A stretch of 49,535 nucleotides of DNA, from positions 1-49,535 of the forward strand of contig CALDUQ010000018.1 in assembly GCA_937924845.1 (NCBI GenBank), in the 5' to 3' direction. A program made the translations under genes and the position numbers. Below the pieces are notes generated by a model. It was not told where the DNA came from, searched no databases, and was given only the letters and a program-made list of their open reading frames with translations. Shown piece after piece: positions 15,441 to 23,411 of this stretch (the first letter of the stretch is position 1; every line of letters begins with the position of its first letter). This DNA comes from an uncultured Flavobacteriaceae bacterium. Lineage in GTDB: Bacteria > Bacteroidota > Bacteroidia > Flavobacteriales > Flavobacteriaceae.

Positions 15441-15464
15441 GAAAAACGATACTAAAACAGCTTG

Positions 15465-16808
15465 TTAATTAAAAATAGCCTTATAAATATCGTTACCGTT
15501 AGCAAACAACACAAGTCCTATTAAAATAAAAAAGCCAGCCATTTGTGCGTATTCCATAAATTTATCGCCAGGTTTACGACCAGATATCATTTCATAAAGT
15601 AAAAACATGACATGACCACCATCTAAAGCAGGTATTGGTAATAAATTTAATACCCCAAGCATTAATGATAAAAAAGCAGTTAAACTCCAAAAATCTGCCC
15701 ACGACCATGAGGCTGGGAAAATATCATAAATAGCTTTAAAGCCACCAACACCTTTGTATGCACCTGTGCTTGGCGAAAATATTTTAGCCAATTGGCTAAA
15801 ATAACCTGTAATTTGTTTTTTAAACATGGTGCCTCCAACAGCAAAGCTTTCAAAAAAACCGTAGTCTTTACGGATGATGTCAAAATAGCCTAATTCGGCA
15901 AAACGAGGGTTGTGGCTACTTGGATAAATGCCCATTTTACCATCGCTATCAATTTTTAATGAACGTGTAATTTTTTCGTTTCCTCTTAAAAATTCAGCGG
16001 TCACTGTTTGGTTTTTGTATGTGTTAAGTACTGTGCCTAGTTGATCAAAGTATTTTACAGGTGAGCCATTTATAGATAAAAGAATATCTCCCTGTATAAT
16101 GTCTGCATCTTTGTTTTGAGATTCTTCTGCAATAGCAGCGGCCATAAATGGTATGCGGTAATTAAATAAACCAGAATCTCTGTTTGATGCCGATAGCTGT
16201 CCTAAAAAATCCGCAGGCAATGTAATAGTTTGTTGTTTGCCATCGCGCTCAATGGTATAATTTTCAGCTTCAATCAATTCGGTTCTTACATCAGAGTCTG
16301 TATAAACTTTCTTGTCGTTTACGGCAATGATTTTATCGCCAGTTTTAAATCCTAAATCTAGTAGTAATTCATTCTCAATCCAATAGCCATCTTTTAAGCT
16401 TTTAAGTGATACATCAGTATTACCGTAGCCAAAAGCCAAACACACATAAATAATGTAGGCTAAAATAAAGTTTACGGTAACTCCGCCAAGCATAATGATA
16501 AGCCGTTGCCAAGCTGGTTTTGACCTAAATTCCCACGGTTGTGGTGGTAAAGCCATTTGTTCTTTATCCATGCTTTCGTCAATCATTCCTGATATTTTAA
16601 CATAGCCGCCAAGTGGTAGCCAGCCAATACCATAAACGGTTTCGCCTATTTTCTTTTTAAAAAGTGAGAATTTTACATCAAAAAATAAATAAAATTTTTC
16701 GACACGGGTTTTAAATGCTTTTGCAGGTATAAAATGCCCTAATTCGTGTAAAACAATAAGTAATGATAAGCTTAATAGAAACTGAGAAATTTTAATAATA
16801 AACTCCAT
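15465..16808 (-). CDS. rseP: RIP metalloprotease RseP (site-2 protease)
   Basis: An intramembrane zinc metalloprotease that cleaves transmembrane anti-sigma factors and leftover signal peptides. The zinc site HELGH is at 21-25 in the first helix and the distal ligand motif LDGGH at 395-399. Two PDZ-like segments lie between (around 120-200 and 215-290). The 447-residue length is normal. ATG start. A TACTTTTG -7 box upstream suggests it is transcribed alone. Confidence 0.94.
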   Translation of the reverse strand: MEFIIKISQFLLSLSLLIVLHELGHFIPAKAFKTRVEKFYLFFDVKFSLFKKKIGETVYGIGWLPLGGYVKISGMIDESMDKEQMALPPQPWEFRSKPAWQRLIIMLGGVTVNFILAYIIYVCLAFGYGNTDVSLKSLKDGYWIENELLLDLGFKTGDKIIAVNDKKVYTDSDVRTELIEAENYTIERDGKQQTITLPADFLGQLSASNRDSGLFNYRIPFMAAAIAEESQNKDADIIQGDILLSINGSPVKYFDQLGTVLNTYKNQTVTAEFLRGNEKITRSLKIDSDGKMGIYPSSHNPRFAELGYFDIIRKDYGFFESFAVGGTMFKKQITGYFSQLAKIFSPSTGAYKGVGGFKAIYDIFPASWSWADFWSLTAFLSLMLGVLNLLPIPALDGGHVMFLLYEMISGRKPGDKFMEYAQMAGFFILIGLVLFANGNDIYKAIFN

Positions 16809-16842
16809 ATGTTAAGTTGCAGTGTTTTTTTAAATAATCACA

Positions 16843-16850
16843 CAAAAGTA
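16843..16850 (-). promoter_or_regulatory. Predicted rseP promoter -7 box
   Basis: TACTTTTG on the minus strand, a perfect TAnnTTTG match, 34 nt before the rseP ATG. No clear -33 element. Confidence 0.4.
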
Positions 16851-16945
16851 AAGTTTTAAACTAATAATATAGGTATAACTTGATTTTTTGGTTAAAATTT
16901 AACAGCTTACATTAAATAAACCTTTTAACGCTCAAGCTTTACTTG

Positions 16946-16953
16946 TATTTTTG
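16946..16953 (+). promoter_or_regulatory. Predicted promoter -7 box of the SCO gene
   Basis: TATTTTTG, a perfect match, ends 15 nt before ATG 16969. It overlaps an upstream in-frame TTG (16951), which rules that codon out as the start. Confidence 0.5.
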
Positions 16954-16968
16954 CATTTTAATTACAAG

Positions 16969-17643
16969 ATGATGTTTTCGTATATAAAGCAATATAAATA
17001 TTTTTGGTTGGGTTTTTTTGTGTTTTCGTCAATTGTAATTAGGTTGTTTTATGGCGCTTTAAAACCTATTGAAAAATTGCAAATTCATAGCCCGTATTCG
17101 GTTAATCCAAAATTGGTTGATACGACAATTCAGCATGTTAAAAAAAGTCATTTTATAGCAGATTTTAGTTTGATTAATCAAAATGGCGACACGATTACTC
17201 AAAATAACTATCAAGATAAAATTTATGTTGCCGATTTCTTTTTTACAACCTGCCCGTCAATATGCGTTGCCATGGCTTATAACATGAGGGATTTGCAAAA
17301 CGTGTTTAAAGATGATGATGAGGTAATGTTTTTGTCACATTCGGTTAAACCGGAAGAAGACAGCGTTGCGCAGATAAAAAAATATGCATTGTCAAAAGGC
17401 GTAATTGATGGCAAATGGAATGTGGTAACTGGGTCAAAAAAACAAATATATGACCTTGCCAGAAAATCATACTTAGCGGTTGAAGATGCAAATTTTGCTG
17501 GGGATTATGATATGATTCACACCGAAAACTTCATGCTTATTGATAAAAAACGTCAAATACGAGGCTTTTATGATGGTACCGACCCTAAAGAGATGGAAAA
17601 ACTGTTAAACGACATTAAATTGTTAAAACGACTTTATAAATAA
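16969..17643 (+). CDS. SCO1/SenC family copper chaperone
   Basis: A membrane-anchored thioredoxin-fold protein that helps assemble the CuA centre of cytochrome c oxidase. From ATG 16969 it has 224 residues, one N-terminal helix (about 11-30), the copper/redox motif CPSIC (Cys95 and Cys99) and the third ligand His184 in MIHTENF. The upstream TTG frame start is rejected because it falls in the -7 box. Its partner in function, heme A synthase, is encoded at 35223. Confidence 0.92.
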   Translation: MMFSYIKQYKYFWLGFFVFSSIVIRLFYGALKPIEKLQIHSPYSVNPKLVDTTIQHVKKSHFIADFSLINQNGDTITQNNYQDKIYVADFFFTTCPSICVAMAYNMRDLQNVFKDDDEVMFLSHSVKPEEDSVAQIKKYALSKGVIDGKWNVVTGSKKQIYDLARKSYLAVEDANFAGDYDMIHTENFMLIDKKRQIRGFYDGTDPKEMEKLLNDIKLLKRLYK

Positions 17644-17691
17644 TTTAAGGGGTTTGTGCTCTAAAAACTTTATGGTTTGATAGTTTTCTAG

Positions 17692-17699
17692 TACTTTTG
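17692..17699 (+). promoter_or_regulatory. Predicted feoAB promoter -7 box
   Basis: TACTTTTG, a perfect TAnnTTTG match, 31 nt before the feoA GTG. No properly spaced TTG was found. Confidence 0.4.
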
Positions 17700-17730
17700 T
17701 TCTTTAAAATCAATCTAAATAAGAGCTAAA

Positions 17731-17952
17731 GTGACAATTGCTGATTTAAAAAAAGGGGAAAAAGGAATTATAACCGATATATCGTCAGATAATATTCCGT
17801 TAAAACTTTTAGAAATGGGTTGCTTACCTGGCAACCAAGTTGAATTGTTGCAAATAGCACCGTTTTTTGACCCCTTATACCTAAATATTAACGGTTGTAA
17901 GTTAGCGATACGTAAAGAAACGGCAAGTTCAATTTTAATAGATAAACTATAA
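17731..17952 (+). CDS. feoA: FeoA family ferrous iron transport protein
   Basis: A 73-residue SH3-like cytosolic accessory of FeoB: MTIADLKKGEKGIITDI, LLEMGCLPGNQVELLQIAPFFDP, then GCKLAIRKETASSI. The start is a GTG; no in-frame ATG would keep the conserved N-terminus. It ends 6 nt before feoB, so the two form an operon. Confidence 0.92.
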   Translation: MTIADLKKGEKGIITDISSDNIPLKLLEMGCLPGNQVELLQIAPFFDPLYLNINGCKLAIRKETASSILIDKL

Positions 17953-17958
17953 ATTACC

Positions 17959-20052
17959 ATGGGTAAACAATTAAATGTAGCACTTATTGGTAATCCTAAT
18001 ACAGGTAAAACCTCTGTTTTTAATGCCTTAACAGGCTTAAATCAAAAAGTTGGTAATTATCCTGGCATAACCGTTGATAAAAAAGAAGGGATTTGTAAAC
18101 TACCACGAGGGGTTAAGGCTCATATCTTGGATTTGCCGGGGACGTATAGTTTAAATGCGTCATCGCTAGATGAAAACGTGGTTGTTGAGTTGTTGCTTAA
18201 TAAAAACGATAAAGATTACCCAGATGTAGCTGTAATTGTAAGTGATGTTGAGAATTTAAAACGTAATTTGTTGTTGTTTACACAAATTAAAGATTTAAAA
18301 ATACCAACCATTTTGGCTATTAATATGGCTGATTTAATGCAGCGTAAAGGTATAGAGTTAAATATTCCTTTACTAGAAACGCAGTTAAATACAAAAATAG
18401 CCTTAATTAGTACACGCAAAAATAGTGGTATTGATAGTTTAAAAACATTAATTGCTAATTATAAATCATTGTCAATTGAGCCATGTTTGGATACTACAAC
18501 TATTGATATTGAGTATTTTGACCGACTTAAAAAGGCTTTTCCAGAGCAAGATTTGTATAAATTATGGTTGGTGATTACGCAAGACGTGAATTTTGGTAAG
18601 GTTGATCGAAACCCTATCGATATTAGTGTTTTTAAAACCAAGTCAGAGTCCGAGTTAAAGCGTTTACAACAGAAGGAAACTATAAAACGCTACCAATTTA
18701 TAAACACCGTTTTAAAGCAAGGTCAAACTATAGATGCGTCAAAAGCAACTGGGGTAAAAGCATCGCTAGACCGCTTGTTAACTCATAGAATTTTTGGTTA
18801 CGCCATATTTTTTGTGATTTTATTATTGATTTTTCAAGCCATTTACGTTTGGGCTACCATTCCAATGGATTTTATTGATGAGCAGTTTGCGGCATTATCC
18901 GATTGGGTAAAAACCACTTTGCCTAGCGGGGCATTTACAAATTTACTTGCCGAAGGTATTATTGCAGGTATAGGTGGTGTGGTTATTTTTATACCGCAAA
19001 TTGCATTTTTATTTTTATTTAGTGCCATTTTGGAAGAAAGCGGCTACATGAGTCGTGTGGTATTTTTAATGGATCGACTTATGCGTCGTTTTGGTTTGAG
19101 CGGTAAAAGTGTAGTACCTTTAATATCAGGTACAGCATGCGCAATTCCGGCAATTATGGCGGCACGAAATATAGAAAGCTGGAAAGAACGATTAATTACC
19201 ATTTTAGTAACCCCATTTACAACCTGTTCGGCACGTTTGCCAGTTTATATTATTATTATAGGTTTGGTAATCCCCGACGATACCTTTTTAGGCTTTAGTT
19301 ACCAAGCTTTAGCGCTAATGTTTTTGTATTTAATAGGTTTTTTGGTGGCTATTTTATCGGCTTATATTTTAAATAAAGTGCTAAAAATAAAAAACAAATC
19401 GTATTTCGTTATCGAAATGCCTAGTTATAAACTACCATTGTTAAAAAATGTCGTGTTTCAAGTCGTTGAAAAAACAAAGTCGTTTGTGCTTGAGGCAGGG
19501 AAAATTATTTTAACCATTTCAATCATTATATGGGCATTGGCGTCTTATGGGCCGGGGGAATCTTTCGCTAAAGCGGAAGAATTTGTAACTGCATCAAACC
19601 CAAGTTTAACAGCTATGGAGTTAGAAGATAAAGTGGCGTCTTACAAATTAGAGCATTCATATATTGGTATAATGGGTAAATTTATCGAGCCTGCAATAAA
19701 ACCCTTAGGTTATGATTGGAAAATTGGTATTGGTATTGTAACCTCATTTGCTGCTCGTGAAGTTTTTGTGGGAACTCTTGCTACAATTTATAGCGTAGGG
19801 AGCTCTGAAGGTGATGAAGATACGGTTAAGCACCGAATGGCTTCGGAGGTTTATGCCGATGGCTCTAAAGTGTTTACATTTGCATCGGGCATATCATTGC
19901 TTTTATTTTATGCATTTGCCATGCAATGCATGAGTACACTTGCTATTGTAAAACGCGAAACTAATAGCTGGAAATGGCCAATTATACAATTGATAGGGAT
20001 GACGGCTATTGCTTACATTGCTTCGTTAATTGCTTTTCAGTTCTTAAAATAA
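17959..20052 (+). CDS. feoB: Ferrous iron transport protein B
   Basis: The main Fe(II) importer: an N-terminal G domain (P-loop GNPNTGKTS at 11-19, DLPGTYSL G3, NMADL G4) and a guanine-dissociation-inhibitor-like helical part, then a membrane domain with the two Gate repeats (GYMSRVVFLMDRLMRRFGL, SGTACAIPAIMAAR, and FAAREVFVGTLATIY). The 697 residues are normal for Bacteroidota. feoA lies before it and a small Cys-tailed membrane protein after. Confidence 0.96.
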   Translation: MGKQLNVALIGNPNTGKTSVFNALTGLNQKVGNYPGITVDKKEGICKLPRGVKAHILDLPGTYSLNASSLDENVVVELLLNKNDKDYPDVAVIVSDVENLKRNLLLFTQIKDLKIPTILAINMADLMQRKGIELNIPLLETQLNTKIALISTRKNSGIDSLKTLIANYKSLSIEPCLDTTTIDIEYFDRLKKAFPEQDLYKLWLVITQDVNFGKVDRNPIDISVFKTKSESELKRLQQKETIKRYQFINTVLKQGQTIDASKATGVKASLDRLLTHRIFGYAIFFVILLLIFQAIYVWATIPMDFIDEQFAALSDWVKTTLPSGAFTNLLAEGIIAGIGGVVIFIPQIAFLFLFSAILEESGYMSRVVFLMDRLMRRFGLSGKSVVPLISGTACAIPAIMAARNIESWKERLITILVTPFTTCSARLPVYIIIIGLVIPDDTFLGFSYQALALMFLYLIGFLVAILSAYILNKVLKIKNKSYFVIEMPSYKLPLLKNVVFQVVEKTKSFVLEAGKIILTISIIIWALASYGPGESFAKAEEFVTASNPSLTAMELEDKVASYKLEHSYIGIMGKFIEPAIKPLGYDWKIGIGIVTSFAAREVFVGTLATIYSVGSSEGDEDTVKHRMASEVYADGSKVFTFASGISLLLFYAFAMQCMSTLAIVKRETNSWKWPIIQLIGMTAIAYIASLIAFQFLK

Positions 20053-20054
20053 AG

Positions 20055-20180
20055 GTGAATACGGTTATACAAAACATATTGGTTGTTGTGGTTGTTGCTT
20101 TGGCAATAGGGGTGTTACTTCGTAAATTTTTAGTTAAGCAAAAACCTAAAAACAACAAAGGATGCAATAATTGTAGTTAA
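20055..20180 (+). CDS. FeoB-associated Cys-rich small membrane protein
   Basis: A 41-residue protein from GTG at 20055, 2 nt after the feoB stop. One hydrophobic helix (about 4-22, rich in Val) is followed by a basic stretch and the tail KGCNNCS, which carries a CxxC pair. This fits the small FeoB-associated membrane proteins found behind feoB in many bacteria; they are thought to aid iron handling or complex assembly. The same frame is open farther upstream inside feoB, but the GTG next to the feoB stop is the sensible start. Confidence 0.8.
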   Translation: MNTVIQNILVVVVVALAIGVLLRKFLVKQKPKNNKGCNNCS

Positions 20181-20199
20181 AAATTATAGCTACACTATA

Positions 20200-20225
20200 A
20201 AAACTTTTTTTGTGTTAAAAGTTTT
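20200..20225. promoter_or_regulatory. Inverted repeat over the tetR promoter (possible operator; possible feo terminator)
   Basis: AAAACTTTT (20200-20208) pairs with AAAAGTTTT (20217-20225) around 8 nt. It overlaps the -33 element and spacer of the tetR promoter. TetR-family proteins usually bind such dyads in their own promoter. The site also follows the feo operon and could act as a weak terminator. Confidence 0.4.
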
Positions 20226-20238
20226 TGCAGTATATTTG
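20209..20238 (+). promoter_or_regulatory. Predicted promoter of the TetR-efflux operon
   Basis: TTTG (20209-20212), 18 nt, TATATTTG (20231-20238): both elements match the flavobacterial consensus. The tetR ATG is 24 nt downstream. Confidence 0.65.
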
Positions 20239-20262
20239 ATGTGTTAATTTACAGCAAATTAT

Positions 20263-20856
20263 ATGCGTGACAAAATTATAAATAAAGCTTCGAGCTTATT
20301 TTTAAACTTAGGTTTTAAAAGTGTCACCATGGATGATATTGCAGCTGGCATGGGCGTGTCAAAAAAAACCATTTACCAAAATTTTAGTAATAAAGCTGAT
20401 TTAGTGAAAGCGTGTACCTTACATGTTTTTCAGTTTATTTCCGAAGGTATCGATGCTATATGTGCTTTAGAGCATTGCCCTATAGAAGAGTTATTTGAGG
20501 TTAAAAAGTTTGTTATGAAGCATCTAAAAGATGAAAAATCTTCACCTCAATATCAATTGCAAAAATATTACCCCGAAATTTATAACACACTTAAATATAA
20601 ACAATTTGTGGTAATGCAGTCTTGTATTAAAAGCAATATACATAAAGGTATGAAGTTAAAATTATATCGGGATAATCTAGATGTAGAGTTTATTTCACGA
20701 ATTTATTTTTCTGGAATGTTAGCGTTAAAAGACAAAGAGTTATTTTTAGAGCATCAGTTTAACATGACTAATTTAATGCAAAATTATATCGAATATCATT
20801 TACGAGGTATATCAACCCCAAAAGGAATCGAAAAACTAAACGCCCTAGTGTTATGA
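20263..20856 (+). CDS. TetR/AcrR family transcriptional regulator
   Basis: A 197-residue repressor-type protein. The N-terminal helix-turn-helix is clear (SVTMDDIAAGMGVSKKTIYQ, about 20-40, then FSNKADLV). The C-terminal ligand-binding helices are not recognisable as to ligand. It is the first gene of an operon with an RND efflux pump and overlaps the tolC-like gene by ATGA, so it most likely represses its own operon until a toxic compound or lipid binds. Confidence 0.92.
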   Translation: MRDKIINKASSLFLNLGFKSVTMDDIAAGMGVSKKTIYQNFSNKADLVKACTLHVFQFISEGIDAICALEHCPIEELFEVKKFVMKHLKDEKSSPQYQLQKYYPEIYNTLKYKQFVVMQSCIKSNIHKGMKLKLYRDNLDVEFISRIYFSGMLALKDKELFLEHQFNMTNLMQNYIEYHLRGISTPKGIEKLNALVL

Positions 20857-22208
20857 TAATACGTAGTTTAAAAATGGTACTTGTAGTTTGTAGCCTAAGT
20901 GGTTTATTAGGTTTTTCTCAACAAAACCCAAAACAACTTAATTTACAAGAGGCTATAAATTATGCGCTTGAGCATAATGTAAATGCCTTAAATGCTAGAC
21001 GTGATATTGCAATTTCATTAAAACAAAAATGGGAAACTACAGCATCGGGTTTGCCTCAAATACATGGTGATATTAGTTATCAAAATCAATTAATTCAACC
21101 CACATCATTTATACCTTCAGAATTTTTTGGAGGAGCGCCAGGTACTTTTACACCTGTAGTTTTTGGTGTTAAGCAAAATGCCTCTGTAAATGCTACATTA
21201 ACACAATTATTATTTGATGGATCATATTTAGTGGGGTTACAAGCAGCAAAAACATTTTTAGAATTTTCTAAAAATGCTAATGAAAAAACAATTTTAGAAA
21301 TAAGAAAAGCTGTAATTAATGCTTATGGTGCTGTTTTAATTTCGCAAGAAAGTTTAGCCGTTTTTGATAATAATATTGAGGTATTAACTAAAAATTTACA
21401 CGATACTAAAATTATTGTTGAAAATGGTTTTGCCGAACTCGAAACCGTAGAGCAATTAAGTATTACGTTAGCACAGCTTACTAATGCTCGCGAAAATGCA
21501 TTGCAATCAAAACAAATAGCCTTGCAAGTTTTTAACAACACGATTGGGTTACCAATTGCAAATAATACGGTACTTACCGATACGCTACAAAGTTTGGCTT
21601 TGGTAAATGGTATAACTGCAAATCAAAACTTTGAAATTACTAAAAATATAGATTTTAAAATTGCAAAAAACTTTACCAAACAGCGCGAACTTGAGTTAAA
21701 ATTAGAACGTAGTAAAGCCTTACCAAGTTTATCAGGTTTTTTAACATTAGGAACCGCAACAGGAAGAAATGAATTTGATTTTTTAAGGGATGACACACCT
21801 TGGTTTGCGCAAAGTATCGTTGGCGTTAGTTTAAATGTGCCTATTTTTAGTTCGGGCCTAAGAGCTGCACGAACTGCCAAAGCAAAATTAGCTCTAGAAA
21901 AAGCCAATGCAGAGTTTGATAACACACAACAGCAATTGCAATTGGCTTATGCAAAAGCAAAAGCTAATCATGAATTTGCGGTTAAAACTTATAAAAATAC
22001 AATTGAAAATCTTGAGCTTGCTAATCGCATTGCGCAAAAAAACAACACCAAATTTAAAGAAGGACTTGCAACCTCTTTTGAGTTACGACAAGCACAATTA
22101 CAATTATATACAATTCAGCAGGAAATGCTGCAATCTATGCTAAATATTGTGCTTACAAAAGCCGAAATAGATACGCTACTAAACACGCCAAACTTTACTA
22201 ATGAGTAG
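20853..22208 (+). CDS. TolC family outer membrane efflux protein
   Basis: The outer-membrane channel of a tripartite pump, 451 residues. An N-terminal signal peptide (hydrophobic about 7-21, ending GFSQ) is followed by LNLQEAINYALEHN, typical of the TolC/OEP fold, and by two long coiled-coil repeats (for example LEKANAEFDNTQQQLQLAY and FKEGLATSFELRQAQLQLYT). The ATG overlaps the tetR stop, so translation is coupled. The adaptor gene follows after 37 nt. Confidence 0.93.
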   Translation: MIIRSLKMVLVVCSLSGLLGFSQQNPKQLNLQEAINYALEHNVNALNARRDIAISLKQKWETTASGLPQIHGDISYQNQLIQPTSFIPSEFFGGAPGTFTPVVFGVKQNASVNATLTQLLFDGSYLVGLQAAKTFLEFSKNANEKTILEIRKAVINAYGAVLISQESLAVFDNNIEVLTKNLHDTKIIVENGFAELETVEQLSITLAQLTNARENALQSKQIALQVFNNTIGLPIANNTVLTDTLQSLALVNGITANQNFEITKNIDFKIAKNFTKQRELELKLERSKALPSLSGFLTLGTATGRNEFDFLRDDTPWFAQSIVGVSLNVPIFSSGLRAARTAKAKLALEKANAEFDNTQQQLQLAYAKAKANHEFAVKTYKNTIENLELANRIAQKNNTKFKEGLATSFELRQAQLQLYTIQQEMLQSMLNIVLTKAEIDTLLNTPNFTNE

Positions 22209-22245
22209 GGTGGTTTGAATAAAAAAATTAAAAGAGTTCACGATT

Positions 22246-23400
22246 ATGAAACTTAAACTTATTTGTATTACATTACTAGTTGTTACTGCCTGTAAACCTA
22301 ACAAAAATGATAATTTTGACATCAATACGGCAAGTTTAGATAAACTGCAAAAGGAAAAATTAACACAACTTAAAGTATATGATAGTATAAACAACATTTT
22401 AAGTAAACTTGATGTTGAAATTTCAAAAAAAGACACACTTAAACGTTTGCCTGTAGTGACAGCCTATATAGTTAAAGATACACTATTTAAGCATTTTGTT
22501 GAACTACAAGGTAATGTAGCTACAGATAAAAATGTGTTAATATATCCAGAATATCAGGGTATGTTGACTAAAGTATATGTTAAGGAAGGTCAGCAGGTTA
22601 GAAAAGGAGAGCTTTTAGCAATTATTGATGATGGTGGGTTAGGCAATCAATTAGCACAGTTAAAAACACAATACCAATTAGCACAAACAACCTTTGAGCG
22701 ACAATCGCGATTATGGAAACAACAAATAGGCAGTGAAATGCAATATTTACAAGCCAAATCAGCAATGGAGTCTACAGGAAGTGCCGTAAAACAAATAAAA
22801 TCTCAATTAGCTCGTACTAAAATTAAAGCACCTTTTTCGGGTGTTATTGATGAGTTGGTAACAAAACAAGGTCAAATTGTAACCCCTGGGGCAGTGCCTT
22901 TAATGCGTATTATTAATCTTAATGCGATGTATGTTAAGGCCAATGTACCCGAAACGTATTTGAATACAGTTGTAAAAGGCGTGCCAGTAAATGTAACGTT
23001 TCCTTCAATCAAAAAGCAAGTGACAGGCGTTGTGAAAACGGTGAGTAACTATATAAATCCGAGTAATCGTACTTTTGATATTCAAATAAATGTGCCAAAT
23101 CAAGAAAAAAAAATAAAGCCAAACTTAATCGCTAAACTTGAAATTAACGATTACAATAAAAATAACGCAATATTAATACCAAGTAACGTCATACAAGAAA
23201 ATGCAATTGGCGATAAGTTTGTTTATGTAATTGATAAAAGTAAAGCTACTGCCATTGCGGTAAAAAGGAAAATTGAAATAGGTTTTAAAAATCAAGGTTA
23301 TTTTGAAGTTGTAAAAGGATTAAGCGCAGGAGATGTTATTGTAAATGAAGGTGCTTTAACCTTAAAAGATGGCACCGAAATTAAGATTGAAAATAAATAA
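22246..23400 (+). CDS. RND efflux periplasmic adaptor subunit (lipoprotein)
   Basis: A membrane fusion protein of 384 residues. The signal peptide ends in a lipobox with Cys16 (LVVTAC), so it is an inner-membrane-anchored lipoprotein. A coiled-coil (about 28-62) precedes the split biotinyl-lipoyl domain (VYVKEGQQVRKGELLAIID and APFSGVIDELVTKQGQIVTPG). Beta-barrel and membrane-proximal parts follow. It connects the RND pump encoded next to the TolC-like channel encoded before. Confidence 0.93.
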   Translation: MKLKLICITLLVVTACKPNKNDNFDINTASLDKLQKEKLTQLKVYDSINNILSKLDVEISKKDTLKRLPVVTAYIVKDTLFKHFVELQGNVATDKNVLIYPEYQGMLTKVYVKEGQQVRKGELLAIIDDGGLGNQLAQLKTQYQLAQTTFERQSRLWKQQIGSEMQYLQAKSAMESTGSAVKQIKSQLARTKIKAPFSGVIDELVTKQGQIVTPGAVPLMRIINLNAMYVKANVPETYLNTVVKGVPVNVTFPSIKKQVTGVVKTVSNYINPSNRTFDIQINVPNQEKKIKPNLIAKLEINDYNKNNAILIPSNVIQENAIGDKFVYVIDKSKATAIAVKRKIEIGFKNQGYFEVVKGLSAGDVIVNEGALTLKDGTEIKIENK

Positions 23401-23411
23401 TTTCAAAAAAA

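Noticed and set aside
16951-16968. Upstream in-frame TTG start for the SCO protein
   Set aside because: The TTG overlaps the perfect TATTTTTG -7 box, so it would not be transcribed; ATG 16969 also opens a normal membrane anchor.
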